64,000 nt of DNA, taken from contig NZ_KB904634.1 in assembly GCF_000380165.1 (NCBI RefSeq), positions 125,131 to 189,130 on the forward strand, written 5' to 3'. The notes beneath the pieces are model-generated. The model saw nothing but the letters and a program-made list of their open reading frames with translations. It made no database searches and had not been told where the DNA came from. Positions 8,287 to 17,132 of the stretch are shown piece by piece (position 1 is the stretch's first letter; every line of letters begins with the position of its first letter). The DNA comes from Wenjunlia vitaminophila DSM 41686. GTDB lineage: Bacteria > Actinomycetota > Actinomycetes > Streptomycetales > Streptomycetaceae. The position numbers and the translations under genes are program-made.

Positions 8287-9300
8287 GTGAGGACGGTGCG
8301 CGAGATCCAGGGGTCGCCCACGGACGAACGGCCTCCCCACTGGCGCGAGGAGGTCACCGGGCTCGCGGTGCCCGTGGAGGTCACCTCGGACTGCGAGTGG
8401 TACCACGCCGAACTGGGCATGGTGGAGCTCGGCCCGGTGCAGGTCACCTCGGTGCTCACCGCGCCGTGCACGGTCCACCGGCCCTCCCGCCTGATCCGCC
8501 GGTCCGACCCGGGGTTGTTCCAGCTCAACCTGATCTGGAGCGGCGGCAACGTGCTGGACCAGGACCGGAGCCAGACCCCCGTGGCCTCGAACGAGATGGT
8601 CCTGTACGACACCTCGCGCCCGTTCCGCATCGCGGCCAGGCCGACCGCACCGAACTCCGTGGTGCAGGGCGCGGGGATCATGTTCCCCCGTACGCTGCTG
8701 CCCCTCACACCCGCTCAGGTGAACCGCTTCACCGCGACCCGGCTCTCCGCCCGGGAGGGAGTGGGCACCCTGCTCTCCGAGTTCGTCGCCCGGCTGCTCC
8801 ACGACCCCGAGCAGTACCAGACCGACGACGCCATCCGGCTGGGCACCGTCCTGGTGGACCTGCTCGCGGCGCTGCTCGCCCAGGAACTCGACGGGGACTG
8901 CGCACTGCCCGCGGACACCCGCCAGCGCACCCTGTTGCTCAGTGTTCAGGCGTTCATCCACCAGAACCTGGGGGACCCCGAGCTGTCTCCCAGCCTGATC
9001 GCCTCCGCGCACAACATCTCGGCGCGCTCACTGCACCGGTTGTTCCAACCCCAGGGCAGCACCGTCGCGGAGTGGGTCCGTGCCCGGCGGCTGGAGCGCT
9101 GCCGGCGCGACCTCGCCGACCCGTCGCTGAGCCACCGGCCCATCCACGCCATCGCCGCGCGCTGGGGCCTCACCGACCCCGCGCACTTCAGCCGGCTGTT
9201 CCGCGCCGCCTACGGGGTCAGCCCGCAGGACTACCGCCACCAGCACCGGCGGCCCGGCGGTTCGAGGGTCCACCTGTCCCTGCCCGCGGTGCCACGGTGA
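8287..9300 (+). CDS. AraC/XylS-family transcriptional regulator
   Basis: 337 residues. An N-terminal cupin-like ligand domain of the AraC-binding type (about 1-190, with LNLIWSGGNVLDQDR and NEMVLYDTSRPFRI) precedes two helix-turn-helix motifs: SLIASAHNISARSLHRLF and PIHAIAARWGLTDPAHFSRLF, ending with the signature AAYGVSPQDYR. GTG start behind GGGAGGGG. It follows the isonitrile genes in the same direction and is the likely local regulator, though that link is only positional. Confidence 0.92.
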   Translation: MRTVREIQGSPTDERPPHWREEVTGLAVPVEVTSDCEWYHAELGMVELGPVQVTSVLTAPCTVHRPSRLIRRSDPGLFQLNLIWSGGNVLDQDRSQTPVASNEMVLYDTSRPFRIAARPTAPNSVVQGAGIMFPRTLLPLTPAQVNRFTATRLSAREGVGTLLSEFVARLLHDPEQYQTDDAIRLGTVLVDLLAALLAQELDGDCALPADTRQRTLLLSVQAFIHQNLGDPELSPSLIASAHNISARSLHRLFQPQGSTVAEWVRARRLERCRRDLADPSLSHRPIHAIAARWGLTDPAHFSRLFRAAYGVSPQDYRHQHRRPGGSRVHLSLPAVPR

Positions 9301-9322
9301 CCCGAGCCGGGTCCCCCAGCCG

Positions 9323-9829
9323 TCACCCGCGGTTCCTGACCTCGTAGCGGGGGCCCTGGTCGGGGTCGTCCACCTCGGACAGCTCCCGGGCCACCCGGTG
9401 GGTGACCACCAGGTCGTGCAGGAGCGGCCGGGTCGCGTCCCTGGGCAGCCCCGCGGCCCTGGCCACGTCCTCGAGGTGCACCGCCTGGCCCCGGTGCTCG
9501 TTCACCGCCCGGGCCAGCGCGGCGAAGACCTGCTCGTGACGTTCGGAGTACTCCGGGTGCCCCCGCCCGGCGAACAGCGGGACGGGCTCCTTGGCACCGG
9601 GGTCGTGCACCTCCTGCTCGGCGGTCTCGTCGGGCCACTGCTGCTTGCCCCGGTGCACGGCGGCGAGCCGGTCCTCGTGCGAGGCGGACCCGCCGTGCCG
9701 CTGGTGGGAACGCTGTTTGGAGGCTCCCTTGGTGGCCTGGTCGGCGCTGGGCTGGTCGCCCGCCCGGCGGGCCCTGCGGCCCGCGGCGCGCCGCTGTTCC
9801 TCGTTGCCCTCCATCTTCTTGCCCACCAT
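9323..9829 (-). CDS. Conserved actinobacterial protein of unknown function
   Basis: 168 residues starting MVGKKMEGNEEQRRAAGRRAR; GAGGAGAGG lies about nine bases before this ATG, and the open frame upstream is low-complexity. The N-terminal half is charged and looks disordered (NEEQRR, SKQRSHQ, HEDRLAAVHRGKQQW), while the C-terminal 75 residues resemble a small winged-helix fold (EQVFAALARAVNEH...VHLEDVARAAGLPRD...LLHDLVVTHRVARE). I recall similar short proteins in Streptomyces without known role. It lies downstream of the two-component pair on the same strand. Confidence 0.65.
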   Translation of the reverse strand: MVGKKMEGNEEQRRAAGRRARRAGDQPSADQATKGASKQRSHQRHGGSASHEDRLAAVHRGKQQWPDETAEQEVHDPGAKEPVPLFAGRGHPEYSERHEQVFAALARAVNEHRGQAVHLEDVARAAGLPRDATRPLLHDLVVTHRVARELSEVDDPDQGPRYEVRNRG

Positions 9830-9965
9830 CGCGACGATCCTCTCCTCGGTGGTGCTGCGCACCGGAAGGGGTTCCACGCCGGAAGCGGGCCAATCCTCCC
9901 GGACAGCCGCGGGCGGCCCCTCGGCCCACCGGGGGCGGGCACGGGTCCGGGGAGTGGCCGGACGG

Positions 9966-10679
9966 TCACCGATCGTCGTCGAGCAGGCCCGCGTCATGGA
10001 CCAGCAAGGCGATCTGCACCCGGTTGTTCAGGTCCAGCTTCGCCAGTATCCGCGACACATGGGTCTTGACCGTGGCGACGCTCATGTACAGCGCCGCCGC
10101 GACCTCCGCGTTGGACCGGCCCCGCGCCACCGCCGCGGCGACCTCGCGTTCGCGTTCGTTCAACCGGTCGAGCGACGCCTGCGCCCTGGCCTTCCGGTCG
10201 TCAGGAACCCCACCGACCACCCGGCTGATCAGTCGTCTGGTCACCGAGGAGGACAACACCGGCTCGCCCGCGGCCACCCGTCGCACCGCCGCCACGATCT
10301 CCCCGGGCGGGGTGTCCTTGAGCACGAAGCCGGCCGCCCCGGCGCGCAGTGCCCGCAGCACGTGTTCGTCGGCGTCGAAGGTGGTCAGCACCAGCACGTC
10401 GGGCGCACTCGACCGGCGGCGCAGCAACTCGGTCGCGGTCAGCCCGTCCACCGTGGGCATCCGAATGTCCATCAGCACCACGTCCGGGGCGAGCCGGTCC
10501 ACCAGGGGCAGCACCTGGGAGCCGTCCGCCGCCTCGCCCACCACCTCGATGTCCGGGGCGCCGCCGAGCATCATGGACAGCCCCATCCGGACCAGCGGGT
10601 CGTCATCGACGAGCAGCACCCGGACGGTCGGGCTCGGCTGCCCGGGGGGCGAGCGGTGGGGCTCCTGGGCGGGGGTCAT
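9966..10679 (-). CDS. NarL/FixJ-family response regulator
   Basis: 237 residues. Receiver domain (about 19-135) with acidic DDD pocket, phospho-acceptor Asp in VVLMDIRMP, Thr in VLTTFD and Lys in FVLKDT; LuxR-type helix-turn-helix at the C-terminus (LNEREREVAAAVARGRSNAEVAAALYMSVATVKTHVSRILAKL, read in pieces). The ATG overlaps the stop of the kinase gene by four bases, so the two are made together. No target operon is adjacent, so the stimulus and regulon are unknown. Confidence 0.95.
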   Translation of the reverse strand: MTPAQEPHRSPPGQPSPTVRVLLVDDDPLVRMGLSMMLGGAPDIEVVGEAADGSQVLPLVDRLAPDVVLMDIRMPTVDGLTATELLRRRSSAPDVLVLTTFDADEHVLRALRAGAAGFVLKDTPPGEIVAAVRRVAAGEPVLSSSVTRRLISRVVGGVPDDRKARAQASLDRLNEREREVAAAVARGRSNAEVAAALYMSVATVKTHVSRILAKLDLNNRVQIALLVHDAGLLDDDR

Positions 10680-11965
10680 GCGGGCCAGGGTAGCCAGGCG
10701 TGCAACCGGAAGTCGCCGCGGGACGTGCGGCCGTGCTCCAGCCGCCCGCCGACCAGGGTGGCCCGTTCGGTCAGGCCGAGCAGCCCCTGTCCGGCGCCGG
10801 GGATGTCGGAAGGAGCGCAGCCCGCGGCGGGCAGCGGGTTGCGGACCTCGACGGTCAGGCCGCGTCCAGGGTCGCCCTCGACGGTGACCGTCACCTCGCC
10901 CCCGGGGGCGTGCTTGCGGACGTTGGTGAGCCCCTCCTGAACGATCCGGTACGCGGTGCGGCCCACCGTGGCGGGGACCGCCTCCGGGTCCTCGAGCCGG
11001 TCGTCCAGGGTGACGGCGGTGCCTGCCCGCCTGGACTCGGCGACGAGGTCGGCCAGGTGGGACAGTGCGGGTTGGGGGCGTTCTCCGTCTGGCCCCGCGG
11101 GCTGCCCGCCGGGGTCCGCGTCCTCCCCGACGGGGGCCCGCAGCACGCCGATCACGTCCCGCAGGTCCTGCAGGGCCTGGTGTGCGCTGTGCCGGATCAC
11201 CCCGGCGGCACGGCTGACGTCCTCCGGTGAGGCGTCGGGGTGGTACTCCAGCGCACCGGCGTGCACGCTCAGCAGGGACAACCGGTGGGCGAGCACGTCA
11301 TGCATCTCCCGGGCGATCTGCTCACGGGCCCGCCGTTGGGCCTGCTCCGCCCGGAGCCTGGCCTCGGACTCCGCCCGCCGGGCCCGTTCCCGCAGCGAGA
11401 GCACCAACTGCCGCCGGGCCCGCACGAACATCCCCCAGCCCAGCACGGTGACGGTCAGCACGACGCCGAGCAGCGCCAGGAGGGGGAACGGGAGGTCCGG
11501 GTCCGCCCGCACCAGGCCGTACAGCGGCACGGTCGCCAGGCCGAGCCCGCACACCGGAGCGGCGACCCGGAACGGGCGGTGCACCACGACGGTGAACTGC
11601 GTGATCAGCACGGCTCCGCCCACCAGGTCGGAGAAGACGGCGAGCGGGGTGAGGGCCAGTGCGACCCCCACGGGCCAGCGGCGCCGCAGCCACAGCGCTG
11701 CGCAGCCGAGGACCCCGGCGAGCAGGTCGGCGCGCACCACCCAGGGCGAGGGGGCGGGGCTGGGATCGGTGGCCACGACCAGGGCGATCACGCCGGCTAG
11801 GAGGAACAGGCCGAGGTCCACGAGCCAGTCCCGCACGGTGCGCCGGACCCGGCGGGGGGAGCCGGGGTCCGCGGTGTGCTCCTCGATGAGGGTGGACGGT
11901 AGGAGCCGCGGGTGGTCCGGGCCGGTCAGGCTCGTTGGCGGTGTTGCGGTCGACGCCTCGCTCAT
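10676..11965 (-). CDS. Sensor histidine kinase (HisKA_3 type)
   Basis: 429 residues. The N-terminal half has several hydrophobic helices (about 48-180) with short loops, then a coiled linker rich in Arg/Glu/Ala, the HisKA_3 dimerisation helix with phospho-acceptor His in REMHDVLAHRLSLLS, and a HATPase_c domain (YRIVQEGLTNVRKHA N-box, GQGLLGLTERATLVGG G-box). Partner of the overlapping response regulator. The sensing part has almost no extracellular domain, the form typical of envelope-stress or intramembrane-sensing kinases. Confidence 0.95.
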   Translation of the reverse strand: MSEASTATPPTSLTGPDHPRLLPSTLIEEHTADPGSPRRVRRTVRDWLVDLGLFLLAGVIALVVATDPSPAPSPWVVRADLLAGVLGCAALWLRRRWPVGVALALTPLAVFSDLVGGAVLITQFTVVVHRPFRVAAPVCGLGLATVPLYGLVRADPDLPFPLLALLGVVLTVTVLGWGMFVRARRQLVLSLRERARRAESEARLRAEQAQRRAREQIAREMHDVLAHRLSLLSVHAGALEYHPDASPEDVSRAAGVIRHSAHQALQDLRDVIGVLRAPVGEDADPGGQPAGPDGERPQPALSHLADLVAESRRAGTAVTLDDRLEDPEAVPATVGRTAYRIVQEGLTNVRKHAPGGEVTVTVEGDPGRGLTVEVRNPLPAAGCAPSDIPGAGQGLLGLTERATLVGGRLEHGRTSRGDFRLHAWLPWPA

Positions 11966-12142
11966 TCCCGGGGATGGTACCGGGCGGTGCGTGCGGGTGG
12001 GCCCCGGTGTCGTCGGCCACGGGGGCCGGTGGTCCGGGCCCGGCGTCCGCGCAGGTCACGGGCGCCGGGCTGCGGGGGTCGCCGTCGGCCAGGTGGGTGG
12101 TGGGCTGCGGCGTGCCGGGGGTGCCGGGGGTGGTGGCGCGGG

Positions 12143-12148
12143 CATATT
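12143..12148 (+). promoter_or_regulatory. -10 element of a leaderless promoter (DUF3040 gene)
   Basis: CATATT ends six bases before the ATG at 12155 and there is no Shine-Dalgarno sequence. No clear -35 is seen. Confidence 0.45.
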
Positions 12149-12154
12149 GGACCC

Positions 12155-12424
12155 ATGGAGCTGACACCTCGTGAGCGGCGGGCGCTGGACGGCATCGCGG
12201 CCGACCTCGGCGCGGACCGTCGGCTGCGGCGGTCGTTGCGCGGGTTCCACCCGCCGCTTTCCCGGCGCAGGGTGGTCGCCACCCTCGCGGTGCTGTGCGC
12301 CCTGACGGCGGCGGGGCCGTGCATCGCCGTGCTGGGTGTGGGGCCGCAGTCGGTGGCGGTGCTCGCCCTCGCGGTGGTGTTCGGGGCGGTGGGGCTGCTC
12401 CTGTGGATCGCCAGGGGCGGATGA
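12155..12424 (+). CDS. DUF3040 membrane protein
   Basis: 89 residues: a soluble amphipathic start (MELTPRERRALDGIAADLGADRRLRRSLRGF) typical of DUF3040 and two membrane helices (about 38-58 and 63-84). The frame continues upstream, but the family begins at this Met, which has a leaderless -10 in front. DUF3040 proteins are small actinobacterial membrane proteins without known function; they are common near cell-division and envelope genes. Divergent from the histidine kinase. Confidence 0.85.
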   Translation: MELTPRERRALDGIAADLGADRRLRRSLRGFHPPLSRRRVVATLAVLCALTAAGPCIAVLGVGPQSVAVLALAVVFGAVGLLLWIARGG

Positions 12425-12472
12425 GGTGCGGGCGCGGGTCGTCGCCCGGGCGTCGGGACCTCCCCGCACGGT

Positions 12473-12490
12473 CGGCGGCTGACGCCGCCG
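12473..12490. terminator. Terminator hairpin
   Basis: CGGCGGC (12473-12479), loop TGAC, GCCGCCG (12484-12490): a 7-bp GC stem in the 78 bases between the convergent DUF3040 and oxidase genes. Confidence 0.5.
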
Positions 12491-12502
12491 GGCCCAGCGG
12501 TC

Positions 12503-14278
12503 TCAGCCGTCCCGGCCGGTGTCACCCTCGCCCGGCGTCTGCTTCCCCGCCTCCCCCCGCTCGATCCCCCGGTGCCCGGCCTTCGTGCGACCGGCGGCGC
12601 CGACCGGCCTGACCTCCTCGTGGTAGGGCGCCTCCAGGGTGGCGACGTCGGGGTGGTGCAGGTCGAACGCCGGTGACTCGGAGCGGATCCTGGGCAGGGT
12701 GTTGAAGTTGTGCCGGGGCGGCGGGCACGAGGTGGCCCATTCCAGTGATCGCCCGAACCCCCACGGGTCGTCCACCTCGACCCGGTGCCCGCGGTGGGCG
12801 GTCAGCCAGACGTTGTACAGGAACGGCAGGGTGGACAGTCCGAGCAGGAACGCGCCGATCGAGGAGACGGTGTTGTAGACGGTGAAGCCGTCGGCGGCGA
12901 GGTAGTCGGCGTAGCGACGCGGCATGCCGATCACGCCCAGCCAGTGTTGGACCAGGAACGTGGTGTGGAAGCCGACGAACAACGTCCAGAAGTGGATCTT
13001 CCCTAGGCGCTCGTCGAGCATGGTTCCGGTGAACTTGGGCCACCAGAAGTAGAAGCCGGCGAACATCGCGAAGACCACGGTGCCGAAGAGCACGTAGTGG
13101 AAGTGCGCCACCACGAAGTAGCTGTCGTGGACGTGGAAGTCCAGCGGTGGGGAGGCCAGGATGACCCCGGTGAGTCCGCCGAACAGGAAGGTGACCAGGA
13201 AGCCCACCGCCCACAGCATGGGCGTTTCGAACGAGAGCGAGCCCTGCCACATGGTGCCGATCCAGTTGAAGAACTTGATGCCCGTGGGGACGGCGATGAG
13301 GAACGACATCACCGAGAAGAACGGCAGCAGCACCCCGCCGGTGGTGAACATGTGGTGCGCCCACACGATGGCCGAGAGGCCCGTGATCGCCAGGGTCGCG
13401 GCCACCAGGCCGATGTAGCCGAAGATCGGTTTGCGGGAGAACACCGGGAAGACCTCGGTGACGATGCCGAAGAAGGGCAGGGCGACGATGTACACCTCCG
13501 GGTGGCCGAAGAACCAGAACAGGTGTTGCCAGAGCAGCGCCCCTCCGTTGACGGGGGCGAACACCTCGGAGTGGAACTTGCGGTCGATCTCCAGCACCAG
13601 CAGCGCGGCGGCCAGCACCGGGAAGACCATCAGCACCAGTACCGAGGTGAACAGGGTGTTCCAGGTGAAGATCGGCATCCGGAACATGGTGAGTCCGGGC
13701 GCGCGCATGCAGATGATGGTGGCGACGAAGTTGACGGCCCCCAGGATCGTGCCGAACCCGGCGAAGACCAGGCCCATGATCCACAGGTCGGCGCCGATGG
13801 TCGGGCTGTGGATCTTGCCGCTGAGCGGGGTGTAGGCCGTCCAGCCGAAGTCCGCGGTCCCGTTGGGGATCAGCATGCTCCCCAAGACGATCAGGCCGCC
13901 GAAGAGGAAGGCCCAGTAGCCGTACATGTTCAGCCGGGGGAAGGCCACATCGGGGGCGCCGATCTGCAGGGGCATGATGGCGTTGGCGAACCCGGCGAAC
14001 ATCGGGGTGGCGAAGAGCAGCAGCATCACCGCGCCGTGCATGGTGAACATCTGGTTGTACTGCTCGTTCGAGAAGATCTGGGTGCCCGGTCGCGCCAGCT
14101 CGGCCCGGAGGAGCAGGGCGAGCACCCCACCGACCAGGAAGAACACAAAAGCCGTGATCATGTAGAGGTGACCGATCCTCTTGTGGTCCGTGGTCGTCAT
14201 CCAGGCCACCACCACCGCCCCGCGCCGGCGTTTGCGGACGGGTGGCGGGGCTGACGAGGTCTCGGCCGACGTGGCCAT
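12503..14278 (-). CDS. ctaD: Cytochrome c oxidase subunit I (aa3 type)
   Basis: 591 residues, the heme-copper catalytic subunit of the terminal oxidase. Ligand motifs are intact: FTMHGAVM (low-spin heme a His), [13 protein letters not shown] (CuB His with the cross-linked Tyr), [10 protein letters not shown] (two CuB His) and [11 protein letters not shown] (heme a3/heme a His). Twelve membrane helices are expected and visible. The start at 14278 (MATSAETSS) has AAGGAG upstream. Subunits II, III and IV and the heme-A genes are absent here, so this is an orphan or second copy of ctaD, as seen in several actinomycetes. Confidence 0.95.
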   Translation of the reverse strand: MATSAETSSAPPPVRKRRRGAVVVAWMTTTDHKRIGHLYMITAFVFFLVGGVLALLLRAELARPGTQIFSNEQYNQMFTMHGAVMLLLFATPMFAGFANAIMPLQIGAPDVAFPRLNMYGYWAFLFGGLIVLGSMLIPNGTADFGWTAYTPLSGKIHSPTIGADLWIMGLVFAGFGTILGAVNFVATIICMRAPGLTMFRMPIFTWNTLFTSVLVLMVFPVLAAALLVLEIDRKFHSEVFAPVNGGALLWQHLFWFFGHPEVYIVALPFFGIVTEVFPVFSRKPIFGYIGLVAATLAITGLSAIVWAHHMFTTGGVLLPFFSVMSFLIAVPTGIKFFNWIGTMWQGSLSFETPMLWAVGFLVTFLFGGLTGVILASPPLDFHVHDSYFVVAHFHYVLFGTVVFAMFAGFYFWWPKFTGTMLDERLGKIHFWTLFVGFHTTFLVQHWLGVIGMPRRYADYLAADGFTVYNTVSSIGAFLLGLSTLPFLYNVWLTAHRGHRVEVDDPWGFGRSLEWATSCPPPRHNFNTLPRIRSESPAFDLHHPDVATLEAPYHEEVRPVGAAGRTKAGHRGIERGEAGKQTPGEGDTGRDG

Positions 14279-14332
14279 GCGGGCTCCTTGACTCGACACG
14301 ATCACACGGAGAGGTCATCCGCATGCTTTCCG

Positions 14333-14348
14333 TGGTCAACAGTGACCA
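14333..14348. promoter_or_regulatory. Operator-like inverted repeat upstream of ctaD
   Basis: TGGTCA-ACAG-TGACCA, a 6-bp perfect inverted repeat with a four-base centre, 55 bases before the ctaD start. On the minus strand it contains TTGACC, which could serve as a -35. Confidence 0.4.
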
Positions 14349-14682
14349 ACATCTACCGGATCGTGGAGGTATCGACAGACCGCTGGGCGGGCGTGTCGCG
14401 GCCCGCCCCACCGCGTCACCCCCCGCCCCCCGCGGCGGTGGGCCCGCCGGGGTGCGGGCCCACCTTCCACTCGGGGTCGAGCCGACACCGGTGCCGCGTC
14501 CGGCCCGGGTCAAGCCGGACGCCCAGCCGGCGTGCGGCGACGGTGAGGGCGGCCTCGACCGGCCTCCGTCCGCCGCCAGAGGTCTGCACCGGTGAATTTC
14601 CTTTCCGGCGGGAACATGGGTTGACGCGCGTAGCACATCCCCTCCACCCTCTGGTGTCACACCCCTTCGGCATGGAGGTTCA
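14349..14682. other. Intergenic region between ctaD and the M15 peptidase
   Basis: About 330 bases between divergent genes. Nothing beyond the promoter area is recognised; GGAGG just before 14683 is the ribosome site of the peptidase. Confidence 0.4.
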
Positions 14683-15420
14683 ATGACCGGCCGCCTCACC
14701 AGATTCGTGCTTTCGATTGTCATGATCATTGCAGGTTCGCTCGTCGGCACCGTCGCCACCGCGTCCTCCGCGCACGCGGACACGTGTTACACGTGGAGCC
14801 GCACCCTCTCCGAGGGCATGTCCGGATCGGACGTCACCCAGTTGCAGATCCGGGTCGCCGGCTACCCCGGCTACGGAGGCGTCCTGGCCATCGACGGCCA
14901 GTTCGGCCCCGCCACCAAGGCCGCGGTCACCCGTTTCCAGCAGGCCTACGGGCTGTCCGCCGACGGCGTCGCCGGCTCACAGACCTTCAGCAAGATCTAC
15001 GATCTGCAGGACGGCGACTGCACCCCGGCACACTTCAGCTACGCCGAGCTGAACGACTGCAACAGCGACTGGTCCGGCGGCGCCGTCTCGGCCAGCACGG
15101 CCAAGGCGAACGCCCTGCGCAGCATGTGGAAGCTCGAGGCGATGCGGCACGCGCTCGGCGACCAGCCCATCACGGTCACCAGTGGCTTCAGGTCCTACGC
15201 CTGCAACTCCGCGGTGGGCGGTGCCAGCAACAGCCGCCACCTGTACGGTGACGCGGCGGACCTGGGCTCCGGCCCGCACTCCCTGTGCACGCTCGCCAAG
15301 CAGGCGCGCTACCACGGCTTCAACGGCATCCTCGGCCCCGGGTACCCGGGCCACAGCGACCACACCCATGTGGACCACCGGTCCAGCAGGTACTGGTCCG
15401 CGTCCTCCTGCGGCATCTGA
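14683..15420 (+). CDS. Secreted M15 D-Ala-D-Ala carboxypeptidase with peptidoglycan-binding domain
   Basis: 245 residues. Signal peptide to about residue 32 (ASSAHAD), a PG_binding_1 repeat (about 42-105: SEGMSGSDVTQLQIRV...IDGQFGPATKAAVTRFQ), then an M15A zinc peptidase domain. The zinc site is visible: His and Asp in SRHLYGDAADLG and the HVDH segment near the C-terminus (SDHTHVDHRSS). It should trim peptide stems in the cell wall. A GGAGG site lies directly before the ATG. Confidence 0.92.
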   Translation: MTGRLTRFVLSIVMIIAGSLVGTVATASSAHADTCYTWSRTLSEGMSGSDVTQLQIRVAGYPGYGGVLAIDGQFGPATKAAVTRFQQAYGLSADGVAGSQTFSKIYDLQDGDCTPAHFSYAELNDCNSDWSGGAVSASTAKANALRSMWKLEAMRHALGDQPITVTSGFRSYACNSAVGGASNSRHLYGDAADLGSGPHSLCTLAKQARYHGFNGILGPGYPGHSDHTHVDHRSSRYWSASSCGI

Positions 15421-15500
15421 TCGGACCGGCCCCCGGCCGGCTTGGTCCGACTGCCCGGTTCGAGTTGCCAGCGAGCACGGCACGGCCCCAGCGTGGGAGC

Positions 15501-17063
15501 GTGTCCATACTTCAGACCGCCTCTCGGCGTGAGCCGGTGCCGCACTCCGTCGACCGCCGCCCGTCCCGCTTCTGGCTGGGACCGGCGGCGGTCGCGGCCG
15601 GGTTCGTCATAGCCCAGGTCATCCTGGTCATACCAGGGCTGGGGATGGGTTGGGACGAGACCGTCTACGCCAGTCAGGTCGATCCCCGCTCCCCCACGGC
15701 GTTCTTCAGCGCGCCCCGCGCCCGCGGCATCACCTACCTCATCGCGCCGGTGACCGTGCTGACCCCGTCGCTCCTCGCGCTGCGGATCTGGTTGGCGCTC
15801 CTGTCCGGCATCGGGCTGCTGCTGGCCCTGCGGGTCTGGCGGCGGCTGCTGCCCGCCCCGGTGCTCACCGTGGCGGGGGCCCTGTTCGCCAGCCTCTGGA
15901 TCACCGTCTTCTACGGGCCGCAGGCCATGCCCAACCTGTGGGTCGCCCTGGGGTGCCTGGCCGCGGTGGGCTACTTCCTCAGGTCCGGGGCCGTGCGCAC
16001 CGGCACGAGCCGCGTCGGCACCGTCCGGCTCGAGGCCCTGCCGCTGCGCCGGGTCGATCCGGACCGGCACGCCCTGCTCGGCCTCGGCGCGTCGGTGACC
16101 GCCGTCGGGCTGATGCGCCCCACCGACGCGGCCTGGCTGGTCCTGCCCCTGGGCCTGGTCGCCCTGGTGGGCAGGGTCCGACCGGCGGTCCTCGCCGTGT
16201 TGGCCTGCGGGCTGGCCCTCGGTTGGGCGGAGTGGCTCATCGAGGCGTGGGCGCGTTACGGCGGGCCGAGGAGCAGGCTGCACCGCGCCAGTGAGGTCCA
16301 GGGCGGCATGGGCTGGAACTGGGCCGTCGACGACCAGGCGCGCTCCCTGGACGGCCGGGGCCTGTGCCGCCCCTGCGACGTGCCCTGGCCCCACCCCTCG
16401 GTGACCGCCTGGTGGTTCCTGCTGCCCCTGCTGGTCCTGGCCGGACTGTGGGTCGCCCGGCGTGCCGGGCGGGGCCGGCTCGTGGGCACGGCGACCCTGA
16501 CCGGAGGGGCCCTCGCGGTGCCCTACCTGTTCCTCATCGGGTACGCCGCACCACGCTTCCTGCTGCCCACCTACGCGCTGCTGGCCGTGCCCACGGCCGA
16601 GTGCCTGCTGCGTCTGACGGCGTCCGCACGGCACCGCAGGCAGGTACTGGCCGCGCTCGCCGCCGTCCTGAGCGCGCATCTGGCCGTCCAGTACGCCGTG
16701 CTCGCCAAGACCACCCAGCGCAGTGACGCCGCGCGCCGGGACGTCAAACGGGTCGCCGAGGAACTGCACCGCCAGGGCGTCCGGCCCCCGTGCGTGGTCT
16801 CCGGGCACCAGGCCGTCCAGATCGCCTACCAGGCGGGGTGCGCGTCGCGCCAGACCCGGGGCAACGACACCAGCATCACCCCCCGGGCACTGGTGGGCCT
16901 GTCCGCGTCCCGTCCGGTCGCCGTCGTGGTGGTGGGCCGGCGTCCGCCCCCCTCGTTCGCCCGCGACTGGCGCCGCCAGGCACTGCCCGACCTGGGCTCC
17001 ACCCGTGGGGTGCGCGCCTACCTCTCCCCGTCCGCCGTGCCCGGTCCGACCTCCGGCGGCTGA
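15501..17063 (+). CDS. GT-C-like integral membrane protein (putative lipid-linked glycosyltransferase)
   Basis: About 520 residues with some ten membrane helices. The first outside loop carries GMGWDETVYASQ, in the place where GT-C enzymes have their catalytic acidic motif, and a soluble C-terminal part (about 430-520) follows the helix bundle. This resembles polyprenol-phosphate-sugar-using glycosyltransferases of the PMT/ArnT type, but no subfamily is recognised. The start is uncertain: GTG 15501 is chosen, GTG 15537 is also possible; upstream sequence in frame overlaps the peptidase and is not credible. Confidence 0.75.
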   Translation: MSILQTASRREPVPHSVDRRPSRFWLGPAAVAAGFVIAQVILVIPGLGMGWDETVYASQVDPRSPTAFFSAPRARGITYLIAPVTVLTPSLLALRIWLALLSGIGLLLALRVWRRLLPAPVLTVAGALFASLWITVFYGPQAMPNLWVALGCLAAVGYFLRSGAVRTGTSRVGTVRLEALPLRRVDPDRHALLGLGASVTAVGLMRPTDAAWLVLPLGLVALVGRVRPAVLAVLACGLALGWAEWLIEAWARYGGPRSRLHRASEVQGGMGWNWAVDDQARSLDGRGLCRPCDVPWPHPSVTAWWFLLPLLVLAGLWVARRAGRGRLVGTATLTGGALAVPYLFLIGYAAPRFLLPTYALLAVPTAECLLRLTASARHRRQVLAALAAVLSAHLAVQYAVLAKTTQRSDAARRDVKRVAEELHRQGVRPPCVVSGHQAVQIAYQAGCASRQTRGNDTSITPRALVGLSASRPVAVVVVGRRPPPSFARDWRRQALPDLGSTRGVRAYLSPSAVPGPTSGG

Positions 17064-17120
17064 CCCAGGGGCCCCCGATCCACCCTCCGCGACCCGTCGC
17101 GGGCGCGGGTGGGCGTCTGG

Positions 17121-17126
17121 CAGGCT
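17121..17126 (+). promoter_or_regulatory. -10 element of a leaderless promoter (methyltransferase)
   Basis: CAGGCT followed after six bases by ATG 17133, with no ribosome binding site; it matches the TAGGCT-N6-ATG form seen elsewhere in this window. Confidence 0.5.
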
Positions 17127-17132
17127 GTCGGC

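Noticed and set aside
12522-14783. A 753-residue minus-strand frame overlapping ctaD
   Set aside because: Out-of-frame copy of the oxidase gene with Arg/Pro/His-rich sequence; ctaD has all family ligands in the other frame.
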